This document shows positions 52,212 to 61,763 of a stretch of 64,000 nt of DNA, in pieces (the first letter of the stretch is position 1; every line of letters begins with the position of its first letter). The position numbers were made by a program, and so were the translations under genes. The DNA comes from Gp1-AA122 sp036378535. GTDB taxonomy: Bacteria; Acidobacteriota; Terriglobia; Terriglobales; Acidobacteriaceae. The DNA lies in NCBI GenBank assembly GCA_036378535.1, contig DASUWH010000080.1, positions 74,483 to 138,482 of the forward strand, in the 5' to 3' direction. The notes under the pieces are model-generated. The model made no database searches, was not told the DNA's origin, and saw nothing but the letters and a program-made list of their open reading frames with translations.

Positions 52212-52436
52212 AACCTACTATTCTTTCGTCCCAGTTCATCGCCGGTCTAATGCCTCTTGCTATTTGCCATCGAGGTACCGATCCGTACATTATTCGCCTT
52301 CCTTTCGCCTCTTGTGCTATAGTCCCAAAAACGAATCACTGTGGAAATCCATGTGATTTGTGACCTGACGTATCTCCAGCCGCGTTGTACGCTAGGTTTA
52401 TAAAACTCCCAGACGGGACAAAGGCGGGCAATCATC

Positions 52437-53537
<1,101 letters not shown>

Positions 53538-53544
53538 GAGCGGC

Positions 53545-53573
53545 CGTTGGTCCTTGGTCTTTGGCCAACGACC
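53545..53573. repeat. CGTTGGTCCTTGGTCTTTGGCCAACGACC repeat
   Basis: The ends, CGTTGG and CCAACG, pair with each other. Same family as 9239-9260, 9463-9480 and 55546-55562. Confidence 0.65.
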
Positions 53574-53644
53574 GCTTTAATTTGCCAACCCCATTTCCCG
53601 CCGCATAAAATCGTTCTTCACTCCCCACTGCGGCGCGAGGCTTA

Positions 53645-54184
53645 TTGAAAAAGGTCACAGCCATCTACCCCGGCTCGTTCGATCCCTTGACTAACGGCCA
53701 CCTCGATCTCATCGAACGCGGCAGCAAGATCTTCGACGAGCTGGTCGTGGCGATCCTGCGCAATCCCGAAAAGCAACCATTATTTAGCTTGGCCGAACGC
53801 AAAGAAATGATGGCCGCCATGACCGAACGCTGGGACAATGTAACCGTGGACACTTTCGACGGCTTGATGGTGGACTACGCCGTCAGCGTGAAGGCGTCGG
53901 CCGTGCTGCGCGGCATTCGCGCCATCAGCGACTATGAGTATGAGTTGCAGATGGCCCTGATGAACCGGAAACTGGCGCCGAACCTGGAAACCGTCTTTAT
54001 GATGCCCGCCGAAGCCTATTCCTACCTGAGCTCTCGCCTGGTTCGCGAGATTGCTCAGCTGGGCGGCAACATCGGCGGCCTGGTGCCGGAGCTAGTCCAG
54101 CAGCGGCTGAAGGAAAAAATGGACCCGGCGCACAAGTTCGATAATCTGGAAGCGCGTAGGAAAGCGAGGACCAAAAAGAGATGA
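53645..54184 (+). CDS. coaD: phosphopantetheine adenylyltransferase
   Basis: 179 residues from TTG 53645. It makes dephospho-CoA from 4'-phosphopantetheine and ATP. The nucleotidyltransferase motif is YPGSFDPLTNGHLDLIERG; the second motif is YSYLSSRLVREIAQLGGN. It fits the usual length of about 160 residues plus a basic tail (LEARRKARTKKR). Its stop overlaps the start of the aminotransferase gene (ATGA), so the two are co-translated. Confidence 0.95.
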   Translation: MKKVTAIYPGSFDPLTNGHLDLIERGSKIFDELVVAILRNPEKQPLFSLAERKEMMAAMTERWDNVTVDTFDGLMVDYAVSVKASAVLRGIRAISDYEYELQMALMNRKLAPNLETVFMMPAEAYSYLSSRLVREIAQLGGNIGGLVPELVQQRLKEKMDPAHKFDNLEARRKARTKKR

Positions 54185-55383
54185 CCGTAGCCACAGAACC
54201 GACCTTCGCTTTGAAGCTGACGGAAAGAATCAACCGCATCGAACCCTCCGCCACCATGGCCGTGGTTGCCGAAGCTGACAAGCTGCGCACCCAGGGCATC
54301 GATGTGGTCGATTTCGGCGCCGGCGAGCCCCATTTCGCCACGCCGCAGCACATTAAGGATGCCGCTATCGCTGCCATTCAGGGCAACTTCACCAAATATA
54401 CGGCGGTCGGGGGCACGGCCGAACTGCGCGATGCCATCGTGCATCGTCACGCAGTCGATTTCGATTCTGACTACCGCCGCGAGGAATCAATGGCCTCGGT
54501 CGGCGGCAAGCATGTCCTTTTTAATGCCATTAATGTCCTTGTGGACCACGGTGACGAAGTCATCCTGCCCGTTCCGTACTGGGTTTCGTTCAAAGACATT
54601 ATTCGTTACGCCGGCGGTAACCCCGTGCTGGTCGAAACCGATGAAAGCCGTGACTTCGCGCTCACTCCGCAGATGGTCGAGCGCGCCATTACCCCGCGCA
54701 CGAGGATGATCATTCTCAATTCGCCTTCGAACCCATCGGGGGCGGTGATGAGCCCGCAGGAGATGACCGCCATCGTGAAACCGGCTACCGAGCGCGGCAT
54801 CTGGGTGATCTCGGACGAGTGCTACGTTTATCTCAACTACTCCGGCAAGCGTTTCTCGGTCGGCTCGTTGCGCGAGTGCCGCGAACGCATGATCGTTGTC
54901 GGCTCTCTTTCCAAGACATATGCGATGACCGGCTGGCGCCTCGGATACGCCCTTGCTCCCGCCCCGGTAATCAGCGCTATGCAGAAGCTGCAGAGCCAGT
55001 CGACCTCGAACCCGACGTCGATCGTGCAGAAGGCTGCGGTTGCCGGTTTGAAAGGTCCCCAGCAGTGTGTCGAAGACATGCGGCAGGAGTACATCCGCCT
55101 GCGCGATCACGTGGTCAACGGTCTGCGTTCGATCCCCGGAGTTCGCTGCACCCTGCCTCAGGGCGCCTTCTATGCCTACCCGAATATCTCGTCTTTCTTC
55201 GGGCGGTCTGGGGTGAACTCCGCCGCGGACGTGGCCGGCAAATTACTGCGCGAAGCGCACCTTGCCACCGTACCGGGCGAAGGCTTCGGAACCAGAGAGC
55301 ATATCCGCATCTCGTACGCGACCTCGGCCGCAGAATTGGACCGCGGCCTGGAGCGCATGCGCAAGTTCTTAGCTTCTCTGTAG
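54181..55383 (+). CDS. class I/II aminotransferase (aspartate-type)
   Basis: 400 residues. PLP-dependent; most similar in motifs to aspartate aminotransferases of the Ib type. FGAGEPHFATP near the N-terminus, NSPSNPSGAV in the middle, and the Schiff-base region SLSKTYAMTGWRLGYA at about 240. The C-terminal PGEGFG and RISYATS complete the fold. Substrates are probably Asp/Glu with 2-oxo acids; could be specific for aromatic acids too. 4 bp overlap with coaD. Confidence 0.92.
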   Translation: MTVATEPTFALKLTERINRIEPSATMAVVAEADKLRTQGIDVVDFGAGEPHFATPQHIKDAAIAAIQGNFTKYTAVGGTAELRDAIVHRHAVDFDSDYRREESMASVGGKHVLFNAINVLVDHGDEVILPVPYWVSFKDIIRYAGGNPVLVETDESRDFALTPQMVERAITPRTRMIILNSPSNPSGAVMSPQEMTAIVKPATERGIWVISDECYVYLNYSGKRFSVGSLRECRERMIVVGSLSKTYAMTGWRLGYALAPAPVISAMQKLQSQSTSNPTSIVQKAAVAGLKGPQQCVEDMRQEYIRLRDHVVNGLRSIPGVRCTLPQGAFYAYPNISSFFGRSGVNSAADVAGKLLREAHLATVPGEGFGTREHIRISYATSAAELDRGLERMRKFLASL

Positions 55384-55402
55384 GCGTGGGCTACGGATTT
55401 TT

Positions 55403-55462
55403 ATACCGATTTTCACGGATAAAGCGCTCTGATCCGTGGTAATCCGTTCCAATCCGTGGCCG
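55403..55462. repeat. dispersed repeat, ACGGATAAAGCGCTCTGATCCGTGG type
   Basis: CACGGATAAAGCG...GATCCGTGGTAATCCGTTCCAATCCGTGG. Related to 16041, 20272 and 35284. Confidence 0.7.
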
Positions 55463-55545
55463 TAAACTTTTGAGGCAGCCTCTCAGCTGTCGTATGCTTC
55501 TAACGCACTGCCGACGCGGGACTGCGGCTGCAGGCCAGCAAACGG

Positions 55546-55562
55546 CTAACGACCAACGACCT
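55546..55562. repeat. CTAACGACCAACGACC repeat
   Basis: Short run directly before the manA start; same family as 9463-9480. Confidence 0.5.
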
Positions 55563-55564
55563 GC

Positions 55565-56563
55565 ATGAGCGAACTGTATCCTTTATTGATGTCTCCTGTC
55601 TTTGATCCTCGACCCTGGGGCACATTGGACTTGTCTCCCATATATCCCGGTCAGAAGTTCACCGAAAAGATCGGCGAATCCTGGCTGACCGGGGATGCCT
55701 GCGAAGTCGCGAACGGCCCGCTCAAAGGACTCTCGTTGGCGGAATTGAGCGAAAAATTTGGTCCCGAACTGGTCGGCGAAGCCGCACGCGATCCCAAGCG
55801 CTTCCCGCTGCTGCTGAAATTCCTTTTTCCCCACGAAAAGCTCTCAGTTCAGGTTCATCCCGACGACGAATGTGCCCAGCAGGTCGGGCAACCCTGGGGC
55901 AAAACCGAGTGCTGGTACGTCGCCGACGCCAAGCCTGGAGCGCAGGTGGCGCTAGGTCTCAAGCCGGGCGTGACCTGCGAACAGCTGGAGCAGGCAATTC
56001 ACGACCATCGCGCTGAAGGCCTGCTCAACTGGGTCGACGTTCAACGCGGGGATCTGATTTATGTGGCCGGAGGAACGGTTCACACCCTCGGCCCCGGTTC
56101 GGTGCTGGTCGAAACCCAGCAGCAGTCCGACACCACCTATCGCCTGTATGATTATGGCCGGCCCCGTGAGCTCCATCTGAAGGAAGGTCTGGCGGCGGTG
56201 AAGGAAGTCGTGGGGTCGGGCAAAGTAGTGCGCCCAGCCGCGCAGGCAGCTCGCAATGGCTTTTTCTGCGAAGAACTGGTGGCGGCTCCGTATTTTGTAG
56301 TCGAGAAATTCGCCTTGAAAGAGCAGAAGCCGTTTTCGACTGTCGACGAGTCTGGCATTAGATCCGTGCAGATCCTGGTTGGTTTAGATGGCTGCGGAGT
56401 GGTCCAGGCCCATGGCTCCGAACCCGTCACCTTTGGAAAAAGCGACGCCGTCGTGATCCCAGCCGCCACGTGGAATTTCGAGGTGCGGCCGCAAGGGGAA
56501 GTCGAGTTCATCATGGCCCATGTCCCCGGAAAACCGCTACCGGAGCCGAAAACGACAATGTAG
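55565..56563 (+). CDS. manA: mannose-6-phosphate isomerase, class I
   Basis: 332 residues. It converts fructose-6-P and mannose-6-P, first step to GDP-mannose. Zinc-site motifs: QVHPDDECAQ near residue 98 and GTVHTLGPG near 178, with the cupin barrel around them. The short form (about 320 residues) resembles Bacillus-type ManA. The mannose-1-phosphate guanylyltransferase follows 63 bp later and a phosphohexomutase follows that, giving a GDP-mannose set. Confidence 0.92.
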   Translation: MSELYPLLMSPVFDPRPWGTLDLSPIYPGQKFTEKIGESWLTGDACEVANGPLKGLSLAELSEKFGPELVGEAARDPKRFPLLLKFLFPHEKLSVQVHPDDECAQQVGQPWGKTECWYVADAKPGAQVALGLKPGVTCEQLEQAIHDHRAEGLLNWVDVQRGDLIYVAGGTVHTLGPGSVLVETQQQSDTTYRLYDYGRPRELHLKEGLAAVKEVVGSGKVVRPAAQAARNGFFCEELVAAPYFVVEKFALKEQKPFSTVDESGIRSVQILVGLDGCGVVQAHGSEPVTFGKSDAVVIPAATWNFEVRPQGEVEFIMAHVPGKPLPEPKTTM

Positions 56564-56584
56564 CTTCCCGTCGTAACAGACAGC

Positions 56585-56611
56585 TCCCAAGCGAAGCGAG
56601 GGAGCTCGGGT
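56585..56611. repeat. fragment of GCGAAGCGAGGGAGCTCGGG repeat
   Basis: CCCAAGCGAAGCGAGGGAGCTCGGG between manA and manC resembles the core of the 24977 family. Confidence 0.45.
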
Positions 56612-56626
56612 TCGATCCATAAAATC

Positions 56627-57730
56627 GTGTTCAATCACTTCTATCCCATAATTCTCGCTGGCGGCCGGGGAACGCGCTTCTGGCCCCTCAGCCGCAAGCG
56701 CCGCGCCAAGCAACTGCTCGCCCTCGACGGCAAGCAAACCATGCTGCAGCAGACCGTCGCTCGCCTTCTGCCGCTGGCCCCAGCCAAAAATTTCTGGGTG
56801 ATCACGAATGATGACCTGCGCGCGGAAATCGTCCGCCAGCTCCCGCGGTTGCCAAAAAAACAGGTCATCGCCGAGCCGGTCGGTCGCAACACGGCTCCGG
56901 CCATCGGACTGGCCGCCTTCCTGCTGTTGCGAGAGGATCCCGACGCAGTTCTCGGCCTTTTTCCTTCTGATCACGTTATCGGAGATGAGAAGCATTACCG
57001 CGAAGTCCTCTCGCGAGGCGGTGCCTTGGCAGCTGACGGAGCCAATATTATTGCGTTGGGCATAAAGCCGACACGCCCCGAAACGGGCTACGGCTATATC
57101 GAGGCCGGAGCGCCATTCAACAAAGAAGTCTCCCGCGTTCGACGCTTCACCGAGAAGCCAAATGCTGACCGCGCCGCCGAATTCCTCCGCGCCGGAAATT
57201 ATTTCTGGAACAGTGGCATGTTTCTCTGGCGCGCCCAAACCCTGGCGGATGCGCTGAGTGAGCATCTTCCCCGGACAGCGCCGCTGCTCGAGCAAATTGC
57301 CGCCGCCTTCGGCACGCGTAAATTTGAGAGTACGTTTCGTAGGCTTTATCCCAAGTGCGAAAACATCAGCGTGGATTATGCTGTCCTCGAACCGCGCTCG
57401 ACCAGAGGCGAGCGGGACTCCAATATTTACTGCATTCCAGCGGATTTCGGATGGAACGATCTCGGCTCCTGGACTGCCCTTCACGAACATCACAGTGCCA
57501 AAGCGCAGCCGCCGGATTGCAACTTGATCCGCAGTGAAGGCAGTTTTACCTTAAACGCCCAGGGAAATTACGTGCACGCTCCCGGAAAATTCGTGGCGAC
57601 GGTGGGCGTGAATAATATTGTCGTAGTCGAAACCGACGATGCCCTGCTGATCACCACCCGCGAGCATTCTCAGGATGTAGGCAAAGTTGTGAAGTATCTG
57701 GACGAGAAGAAGCTCGCAAAGCTGGTTTGA
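56627..57730 (+). CDS. manC: mannose-1-phosphate guanylyltransferase
   Basis: 367 residues from GTG 56627. Makes GDP-mannose from GTP and mannose-1-P. N-terminal ILAGGRGTRFWPLSRKRRAKQLL is the signature; also GLFPSDHVI, RFTEKPN and NSGMFLW. The usual C-terminal isomerase domain of bifunctional ManC is absent, in line with a separate manA next door. The Ala in RRAKQ replaces the Pro of the usual PKQ. Confidence 0.93.
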   Translation: MFNHFYPIILAGGRGTRFWPLSRKRRAKQLLALDGKQTMLQQTVARLLPLAPAKNFWVITNDDLRAEIVRQLPRLPKKQVIAEPVGRNTAPAIGLAAFLLLREDPDAVLGLFPSDHVIGDEKHYREVLSRGGALAADGANIIALGIKPTRPETGYGYIEAGAPFNKEVSRVRRFTEKPNADRAAEFLRAGNYFWNSGMFLWRAQTLADALSEHLPRTAPLLEQIAAAFGTRKFESTFRRLYPKCENISVDYAVLEPRSTRGERDSNIYCIPADFGWNDLGSWTALHEHHSAKAQPPDCNLIRSEGSFTLNAQGNYVHAPGKFVATVGVNNIVVVETDDALLITTREHSQDVGKVVKYLDEKKLAKLV

Positions 57731-57745
57731 AGAGGCGAGTCGCGC

Positions 57746-57818
57746 GTAGGCCCAGACGCCCTAGTCTGGGTGGCCGTGCTTAGCTCGACTAGGCACGGTG
57801 AGGGCGCCTGCCTCTACG
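57746..57818. repeat. composite palindromic repeat, GTAGGCCCAGAC...CTACG type
   Basis: GTAGGCCCAGACGCCCTAGTCTGGG, GCCGTGCTTAGC and GTGAGGGCGCCTGCCTCTACG. Divergent in the middle, but the order is the same as at 47077. It lies at the 5' end of the phosphohexomutase frame. Confidence 0.8.
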
Positions 57819-57883
57819 TGGACAAACATCGGTTCTGCAGCCTGCATCTAACAAGCGCGGCCGAGAGGAGTTACAGTTGTTTT

Positions 57884-59302
57884 ATGGCAGAAATCAGATT
57901 CGGTACCGACGGTTGGCGCGGCGTGATTGCCGACGACTTCACTTTCGACAATGTGCGCAAAGTCGCCGGCGCGATCGCGTCCTATGTCCTGACCCACGAA
58001 GATCCCAAGCGCGGCGTAATCATCGGTTACGACACCCGCTTTGCCTCGCAAAATGCCGCCCGCATTGCCTCCCAGGTCATTGCCGGTGCAGGCATTCCGG
58101 TGAAGCTTGCTAACGATTACACACCCACCCCAGCGATTTCTTATGCAGTGAAAAATCTCGGCGCTGCCGGCGGCGTCGTTGTCACCTCCAGTCATAATCC
58201 CTGGAATTGGAATGGCGTGAAGTTCAAAGCGAAATTCGGCGGCTCCGCGACTCCCGCCATCATGAAAGTTATCGAGGACCAGGTCCGCGCCGGCGCCATG
58301 CCCAATGGCCGCCAGGCGCCGGTCGAAGCAGTCGATCTCAAGCCGGCATACGTGGAGGCGATCTGCAAATTCGCCGACCTCGGCCTCATCGCGAAAGCAA
58401 AGTTTAAGTTTGTGGTCGATGCCATGCACGGCTCCGGCCGTGGAGTATTAGGCAAGATTTTTTCCGAGCACGGCATCGAGCACATTGCTATCCGCCAGGA
58501 TTTGAATCCGCTGTTCCCCGGAATCAATCCCGAGCCGATCGAGCCGCACGTCGCGAAATTGCAGGAAACCGTAGTGAAGGAAAAATGCCATGCCGGCCTC
58601 GCTACCGACGGTGACGCCGACCGCATTGGCGCGGTCGCCGAAGACGGATCCTTCGTCGACTCGCACAAAATATTTTCCATCCTGCTGCAATGGCTGCTGA
58701 CGCGAAAAAAATGGTCCGGCGAAGTAGTGCGGGCTTTCAATACCACCAAGATGCTGGATCGCATCGCCGCCTGCCACGGCCGCAAGCTCAACGAATGTTC
58801 CATTGGCTTCAAACACATTGCCGATCTCATGATGGAGCGTGAAATCCTGATCGGCGGCGAAGAGTCCGGCGGTATCGGCTACTCGCGTTTCTTGCCCGAG
58901 CGCGACGGCGTTCTCAATTGTCTTCTCCTGGCCAATGTCATGGCGGAAGAGCGCAAGCCGCTCGGACAACTGGTCGCGGATCTGCAGCGCGAGTATGGCG
59001 AGCACCACTACGGCCGCCGCGACATGCATATTCCCGAAGACGTCAAGCAAAGCGCCATTCAGCGCGCTCGCGCTGACGGGACTACCAGCCTGGGCAAGTA
59101 CAAGGTCATCAAGAAGGAAGGCCTCGACGGTATCAAATTTTTTCTGAACGCTCCCACAAACGGAAAAGGCGCCGAGCCGTGGATCTTGTTTCGCGCCTCC
59201 GGAACCGAGCCCCTTCTTCGTCTCTACGCAGAAGCTGCATCGCCGGAACTAACCCGCGAAATCCTGGCCAGCGGCGAGGCCTTTGTGAACAGCGGCACCT
59301 AG
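57884..59302 (+). CDS. phosphoglucomutase/phosphomannomutase family protein
   Basis: 472 residues from ATG 57884 with AGAGGAGTT before it; the frame runs upstream through a dispersed repeat. Alpha-D-phosphohexomutase motifs in order: GTDGWRG, the phosphoserine loop TSSHNP, DGDADR for Mg, GGEESGG for sugar binding, and the phosphate loop RASGTEPLLRLYAE. Next to manA and manC it most likely acts on mannose-6-P/mannose-1-P, but glucose or glucosamine phosphates are possible. Confidence 0.92.
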   Translation: MAEIRFGTDGWRGVIADDFTFDNVRKVAGAIASYVLTHEDPKRGVIIGYDTRFASQNAARIASQVIAGAGIPVKLANDYTPTPAISYAVKNLGAAGGVVVTSSHNPWNWNGVKFKAKFGGSATPAIMKVIEDQVRAGAMPNGRQAPVEAVDLKPAYVEAICKFADLGLIAKAKFKFVVDAMHGSGRGVLGKIFSEHGIEHIAIRQDLNPLFPGINPEPIEPHVAKLQETVVKEKCHAGLATDGDADRIGAVAEDGSFVDSHKIFSILLQWLLTRKKWSGEVVRAFNTTKMLDRIAACHGRKLNECSIGFKHIADLMMEREILIGGEESGGIGYSRFLPERDGVLNCLLLANVMAEERKPLGQLVADLQREYGEHHYGRRDMHIPEDVKQSAIQRARADGTTSLGKYKVIKKEGLDGIKFFLNAPTNGKGAEPWILFRASGTEPLLRLYAEAASPELTREILASGEAFVNSGT

Positions 59303-59406
59303 CTGCGCGCCACATATAACCCGAATTCAGCCCGTGCCCTGCGGGATGGCAGCCAATCCGCGGCGGGACGCGAGCGTTGGACAATGCAAGGAGACTGCCA
59401 ACGAAT

Positions 59407-59490
59407 CCAGCCCGCAGTGCGGCACCAGTTAGCCCAGCGCGTACTCGCTGGGTCAACCGGAGGCAAAGATTCAAGCTCCGTAAGGGGCGA
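59407..59490. repeat. dispersed repeat, AGCCCGCAGTGCGG...CAGCGCGTACTCGCTGGGT
   Basis: Two hairpin-forming blocks, CCCGCAGTGCGG and CCCAGCGCGTACTCGCTGGG, related to 23076-23165. The rest of 59303-59564 is non-coding. Confidence 0.6.
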
Positions 59491-59564
59491 TACTGTTATG
59501 ACCTGAGCTTCCTGCCTCCGCCTGGATATACCGTAAATACGAAATTAGGTGATAATCAATAAAC

Positions 59565-60722
59565 ATGGCTTTGGCGAGCACATGGGGGGCGTCCGCCGAT
59601 ACTCCGGAGGCGCGGCGCTATAACCGTATCCGGCGCTGGTTGAGCGTAGCCGACTTCATCATCGGCCTCGTCATGTTGATTGTGCTGCTGGTCACGGGCT
59701 GGAGCGGCAGCCTCCGTGACCTTGCCTACCGCTCCGCTGGGCAGTCTTACACCTTGGCGGTTTTCCTGTATGCTGCCATGTTGCTGATCCTCAGCAAGTT
59801 GCTCGGTTCCGGGCTGGATTATTACAGCTTCCGCCTTGAACATCGCTACCACCTCTCCAATCAGAAACTAGGCTCCTGGCTCTGGGACGAGTTCAAGGGC
59901 TGGCTGGTTGGCTTGGCGCTGGCCACCATTCTGGTCGAGGTTTTGTATTTCACGATTCGGGAATGGCCCCAGCACTGGTGGCTGATCGCCTGGGCCATTT
60001 TCATGGGCCTCTTCATCTTCTTCGCCCAGATCGCCCCGGTGGTGTTGCTGCCCCTGTTCTATAAGTTCGAACCGCTGGAACGCGAGGAACTCAAAGAGCG
60101 GCTGGTTCGGCTGAGCGAGCGTGCCGGAACCCGCGTCCGCGGCGTCTATGAATGGAAGCTTTCGGAAAAGAGCAAGAAGGCCAACGCCGCGCTCACGGGA
60201 TTAGGCGCCACCCGCCGCATCATTCTCGCCGACACCTTGCTGAACAACTATTCTGACGACGAGATCGAAGCCGTTCTTGCTCATGAACTCGGGCATCACG
60301 TCCACAAACACATTCCCAAGAGCATCCTCGTGCAGGTGGCGATCACTTTTGTGGGATTCTGGGCCGCGAACCTGGTGCTGCGCTATGCCGTAGAACAGCA
60401 GCACATATTCGAAACGCTCTCGGACTTCGCCAGTCTACCTCTGCTGGTGCTGGTCTCAACCGTCCTGTCCTTTATGCTGATGCCAGTGCTCAACGCCTAT
60501 TCCCGCTTTAACGAGCGCCAGGCCGACCGCTACTGCTTCCAGTCCATCAGCAGTGTGGCCCCGTTCATCTCGTCCATGAATAAACTTGCGGAGCAGAACC
60601 TGGCCGAGCGCGCCCCCTCTAAATGGGTGGAGTGGTTCTTCCATTCGCATCCGGCGATCACGAAACGAGTCGCCGCCGCCGAATCCTGGACACGTCCGAA
60701 GCCAGTTACCGAAACCCGGTAG
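59565..60722 (+). CDS. M48 family membrane metalloprotease (Ste24-like)
   Basis: 385 residues, about seven membrane helices. The zinc motif is HELGHH in EAVLAHELGHHVHKH near residue 245; the third ligand is in RFNERQADRYCFQ. The N-terminal half has the helical layout of CAAX prenyl protease 1 (STE24), and the conserved LFYKFEPLE block. Bacterial members cleave unknown peptides or take part in envelope quality control. No promoter or partner is evident. Confidence 0.9.
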   Translation: MALASTWGASADTPEARRYNRIRRWLSVADFIIGLVMLIVLLVTGWSGSLRDLAYRSAGQSYTLAVFLYAAMLLILSKLLGSGLDYYSFRLEHRYHLSNQKLGSWLWDEFKGWLVGLALATILVEVLYFTIREWPQHWWLIAWAIFMGLFIFFAQIAPVVLLPLFYKFEPLEREELKERLVRLSERAGTRVRGVYEWKLSEKSKKANAALTGLGATRRIILADTLLNNYSDDEIEAVLAHELGHHVHKHIPKSILVQVAITFVGFWAANLVLRYAVEQQHIFETLSDFASLPLLVLVSTVLSFMLMPVLNAYSRFNERQADRYCFQSISSVAPFISSMNKLAEQNLAERAPSKWVEWFFHSHPAITKRVAAAESWTRPKPVTETR

Positions 60723-60749
60723 AGTTACCGGCCGGCATAGGCAATTAAG

Positions 60750-61478
60750 TCATCGCGAGCTCTTCTGGTTGATGATTGCCTCGACTCGCAGCAGATCAGC
60801 TTCCGTGTCCACGCCGATGGTGTCAAATGGCGTTTCGCCGACTTGAATAGAAACACCATTCTCGAGGAATCGCAGTTGCTCGAGCCGTTCCAGTTGTTCC
60901 AGCGCCGCTTCCGGCCAAGCCACGAATTGATCCAGCGCGGCCCTACGGTACGCATAAAAACCGAGATGCTTGTAGTAAGTCGCCCCGGCGCCATCGCGGT
61001 CAAAGGGAATCGTTGCCCGTGAAAAATACAAAGCGCGTCCACGGCTATCGCTCACAACCTTGACCGCGTGCGGATTATGGATATCGGCAGCACCCGCCTT
61101 CACCTTAAGCGTCCCCACTTGGACGGAGTTATCTTTCATGATCTCCACCAAGGCCGCGATATGTTCAGGACGGGTCAGCGGCTCATCGCCCTGAATACAC
61201 ACGTAAACATCGGCCGCGACCGACTGCGCAATCTCGTGAACCCGCTCGGTGCCATTGCGGTGAGAGGCAGAGGTCATGCGCACATTCCATCCTCGCTCGC
61301 GGCAGAGATGCATAATTTCGTCAGCATCGGTCGCGATAATCACATCCTCCAGCAGCGGCGACTGACGAACCGCGTTATACACCCGCGCCAGCAGCGTTTC
61401 TCCGGCAATCAGCCGCAGCATCTTGCGCGGCAGCCGTGTGGAAGCCAGTCGTGCCGGGATAACCGCGATCGCTTTCAT
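60750..61478 (-). CDS. kdsB: 3-deoxy-manno-octulosonate cytidylyltransferase
   Basis: 242 residues from ATG 61478 (MKAIAVIPARLAS); the frame begins at 61508 but the family starts here. It activates Kdo as CMP-Kdo for LPS inner core synthesis. Motifs: IPARLASTRLPRKML, IATDADEI, VCIQGDEPL and HLGFYAYRR. Supports the presence of LPS along with lpxC. Convergent with the M48 gene. Confidence 0.95.
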   Translation of the reverse strand: MKAIAVIPARLASTRLPRKMLRLIAGETLLARVYNAVRQSPLLEDVIIATDADEIMHLCRERGWNVRMTSASHRNGTERVHEIAQSVAADVYVCIQGDEPLTRPEHIAALVEIMKDNSVQVGTLKVKAGAADIHNPHAVKVVSDSRGRALYFSRATIPFDRDGAGATYYKHLGFYAYRRAALDQFVAWPEAALEQLERLEQLRFLENGVSIQVGETPFDTIGVDTEADLLRVEAIINQKSSR

Positions 61479-61549
61479 GATTGGTAGTGTCAGGTCTGCG
61501 AGGCACATTTTTCAAGCAGGATCGACGCCAGACAGCGGCGATAGCAGGT

Positions 61550-61578
61550 TTGACACCTCCCAGGGTGCCCCTTAGAAT
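61550..61578 (+). promoter_or_regulatory. promoter of tRNA-Met
   Basis: -35 TTGACA at 61550-61555, 17-base spacer, -10 TAGAAT at 61573-61578; the start of transcription would be near 61585, about 100 bases before the tRNA. Confidence 0.75.
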
Positions 61579-61686
61579 CAAATCGTTGGCGGGGTCGACC
61601 GGGCTCAGCTTGTTCCATTCGGTCTCGTGAACTCCTTTTCGGACGAGAGTGGTTTTTACCCCTCTTCTTTCTCGTCGTAGCACCGT

Positions 61687-61763
61687 GGCGGTGTAGCTCA
61701 GGTGGTTAGAGCGACGGTCTCATAATCCGTAGGTCGTAGGTTCGAGTCCTACCGCCGCCACCA
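61687..61763 (+). tRNA. tRNA-Met (anticodon CAT), integration site
   Basis: 77 bases with CCA encoded. Acceptor GGCGGTG/CGCCGCC, D-arm GCTC/GAGC, anticodon stem ACGG/CCGT (a T-T mismatch closes the loop CTCATAA), T-arm GTAGG/CCTAC, discriminator A. CAT may mean Met or Ile2. The G4-C69 and G5-C68 pairs do not match E. coli tRNA-Ile2, which has C4-G69, so elongator Met is favoured. An integrase gene starts at the far side and overlaps the 3' end, which marks this as an attachment site. Confidence 0.95.

Noticed and set aside
52340..52436. LexA (SOS) box upstream of recA
   Set aside because: Neither CTGT-N8-ACAG nor GAAC-N4-GTTC could be found in the upstream bases.
61687..61763. tRNA-Ile2 (CAT with lysidine)
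   Set aside because: Positions 4 and 5 are G, unlike the C4/C5 seen in E. coli tRNA-Ile2; elongator tRNA-Met is favoured, though not proved.
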